From Tannerella sp. (lineage in GTDB: Bacteria; Bacteroidota; Bacteroidia; Bacteroidales; Tannerellaceae), in contig JAIRKN010000284.1 in the NCBI GenBank assembly GCA_031260095.1, positions 1-7,334 on the forward strand: a DNA stretch of 7,334 bases, in the 5' to 3' direction. How positions within the stretch are numbered: position 1 is the first letter of the stretch; every line of letters begins with the position of its first letter. The position numbers and the translations under genes were made by a program. The notes beneath the pieces are model-generated. The model was not told where the DNA came from, searched no databases, and worked only from the letters and a program-made list of their open reading frames with translations. This document shows positions 6,585-7,334 of the stretch, piece after piece.

Positions 6585-7334
6585 ATGGAAAAGATATTTA
6601 AAATAGAAGGAAAGTCCGGGAGAAACGACTTTAGGATAAAGGAAGAAGAGCTATCTGCCGGCCTGCGTCCCGTGATGTTTGCGGGGACAGGCAGCGATGT
6701 CGGAAAAAGTGTGATCGCGGCGGCGTTTTGCCGTATTTTCAAACAGGATGGATATCATCCGGCTCCGTTTAAGGCACAGAATATGTCGTTAAATTCGTAC
6801 GTTACACCCGACGGATTGGAACTCGGAAGAGCACAAGCCGTGCAGGCCGGGGCGGCAGGTATCCCCTGTCATACGGATATGAATCCGTTACTTCTGAAAC
6901 CAACGGGCGATTGTATGTCGCAGGTTGTCCTGAATGGGCGCCAGGCAGGTAATCAGAGCGCACGGACTTATTTCTGCAGGCAGGGCAGGGATGAACTGGT
7001 ACGCGAGGTACACGCGGCGTACGACCGTTTAGCGAAACGCTATCATCCCATTGTGCTGGAAGGTGCGGGGAGTATCTCTGAATTGAATCTGCGAAACGTA
7101 GATTTGGTGAATTTACCAATGGCGCGTTATGCGGATGCTTCGGTGATCTTGGTGGCGGATATTGACCGTGGCGGAGTCTTTGCAAGTATTTACGGTTCGG
7201 TAATGTTGCAAACGGAAGAAGATCGTCGTCTTATCAAAGGGATTCTTATCAATAAGTTCCGGGGCGATATCAGCCTGTTTACCGATGGGGTGGAGATAAT
7301 TGAAAACCTGTGCGGCATACCTGTCATCGGCGTC
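6585..7334 (+). CDS. cobQ: Cobyric acid synthase, N-terminal part (runs off the right edge)
   Basis: The first 250 codons of the glutamine-dependent amidotransferase that amidates four peripheral carboxylates of adenosylcobyrinic acid a,c-diamide to give cobyric acid, using ATP, in cobalamin synthesis. The visible half is the dethiobiotin-synthetase-like ATPase domain: P-loop GTGSDVGKS at 34-42, PFKAQNMSLNS at 61-71, MNPLLLKP at 99-106, EGAGS at 159-163, ADIDRGG at 191-197 and NKFRGD at 223-228. The glutaminase domain with the catalytic Cys and His would lie beyond the window. ATG at 6585 is the first start after an in-frame stop at 6564-6566. It adds about 30 residues before the usual family start; the GTG/ATG at 6672/6675 (Val30/Met31) begins right at the conserved core and is a rival start. 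Gly89 occupies a position (QAGAAG) that is Glu in the relatives I recall (QAEAAG). The first half is intact and probably heads or joins a cobalamin gene cluster to the right. Confidence 0.93.
   Translation, partial: MEKIFKIEGKSGRNDFRIKEEELSAGLRPVMFAGTGSDVGKSVIAAAFCRIFKQDGYHPAPFKAQNMSLNSYVTPDGLELGRAQAVQAGAAGIPCHTDMNPLLLKPTGDCMSQVVLNGRQAGNQSARTYFCRQGRDELVREVHAAYDRLAKRYHPIVLEGAGSISELNLRNVDLVNLPMARYADASVILVADIDRGGVFASIYGSVMLQTEEDRRLIKGILINKFRGDISLFTDGVEIIENLCGIPVIGV

Noticed and set aside
1..7334. Polysaccharide utilisation locus, CRISPR array, prophage or defence system
   Set aside because: No SusC/SusD, hybrid sensor or sigma/anti-sigma genes, no spaced direct repeats, and no phage, integrase, transposase or nuclease genes are visible.

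Overview
The window looks like a chromosomal segment of a Bacteroidales member (Bacteroidota). The evidence is: two perfect or near-perfect Bacteroidetes-type -7 promoter boxes (TAnnTTTG); weak or absent Shine-Dalgarno sequences with A-rich leaders; exported glycosidases of the GH29 and GH78 families typical of gut glycan degraders; and a CobQ sequence that reads like those of Bacteroides/Parabacteroides. A Parabacteroides-like (Tannerellaceae) host is my best guess, but only a guess. All four genes are on the + strand.

Layout. (1) 49-1482 encodes a GH29 alpha-L-fucosidase lipoprotein with a discoidin-like C-terminal domain; its promoter -7 box sits at the left edge of the window. (2) 1483-1923 is a 441-base non-coding stretch. 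It holds several inverted and short direct repeats that look like a dispersed Bacteroidales extragenic element, then the promoter of the next gene. (3) 1924-4146 encodes a secreted GH78-type (alpha-L-rhamnosidase-like) glycosidase with a variant catalytic-acid motif. (4) 4216-6474 encodes a complete P1B-1 copper-exporting ATPase (CopA). (5) 6475-6584 is a short leader with a probable promoter and a clear inverted repeat. (6) 6585-7334 is the N-terminal half of cobyric acid synthase (CobQ/CbiP), open at the right edge.

How the genes relate. The two glycosidases both fit removal of terminal deoxyhexoses (fucose, and rhamnose or a related sugar) from host or plant glycans. They are separated by a promoter, no SusC/SusD pair or regulator is visible, and their base composition differs, so I do not call a polysaccharide utilisation locus. 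CopA (copper efflux) and CobQ (late corrinoid amidation) share no obvious pathway with each other or with the glycosidases; cobQ probably starts a cobalamin gene cluster beyond the right edge. I found no clear novel system. The points most worth a second look are the structured intergenic element, the GH78 active-site variant, the composition shift of the fucosidase gene, and the cobQ leader hairpin together with a substituted conserved residue in CobQ.
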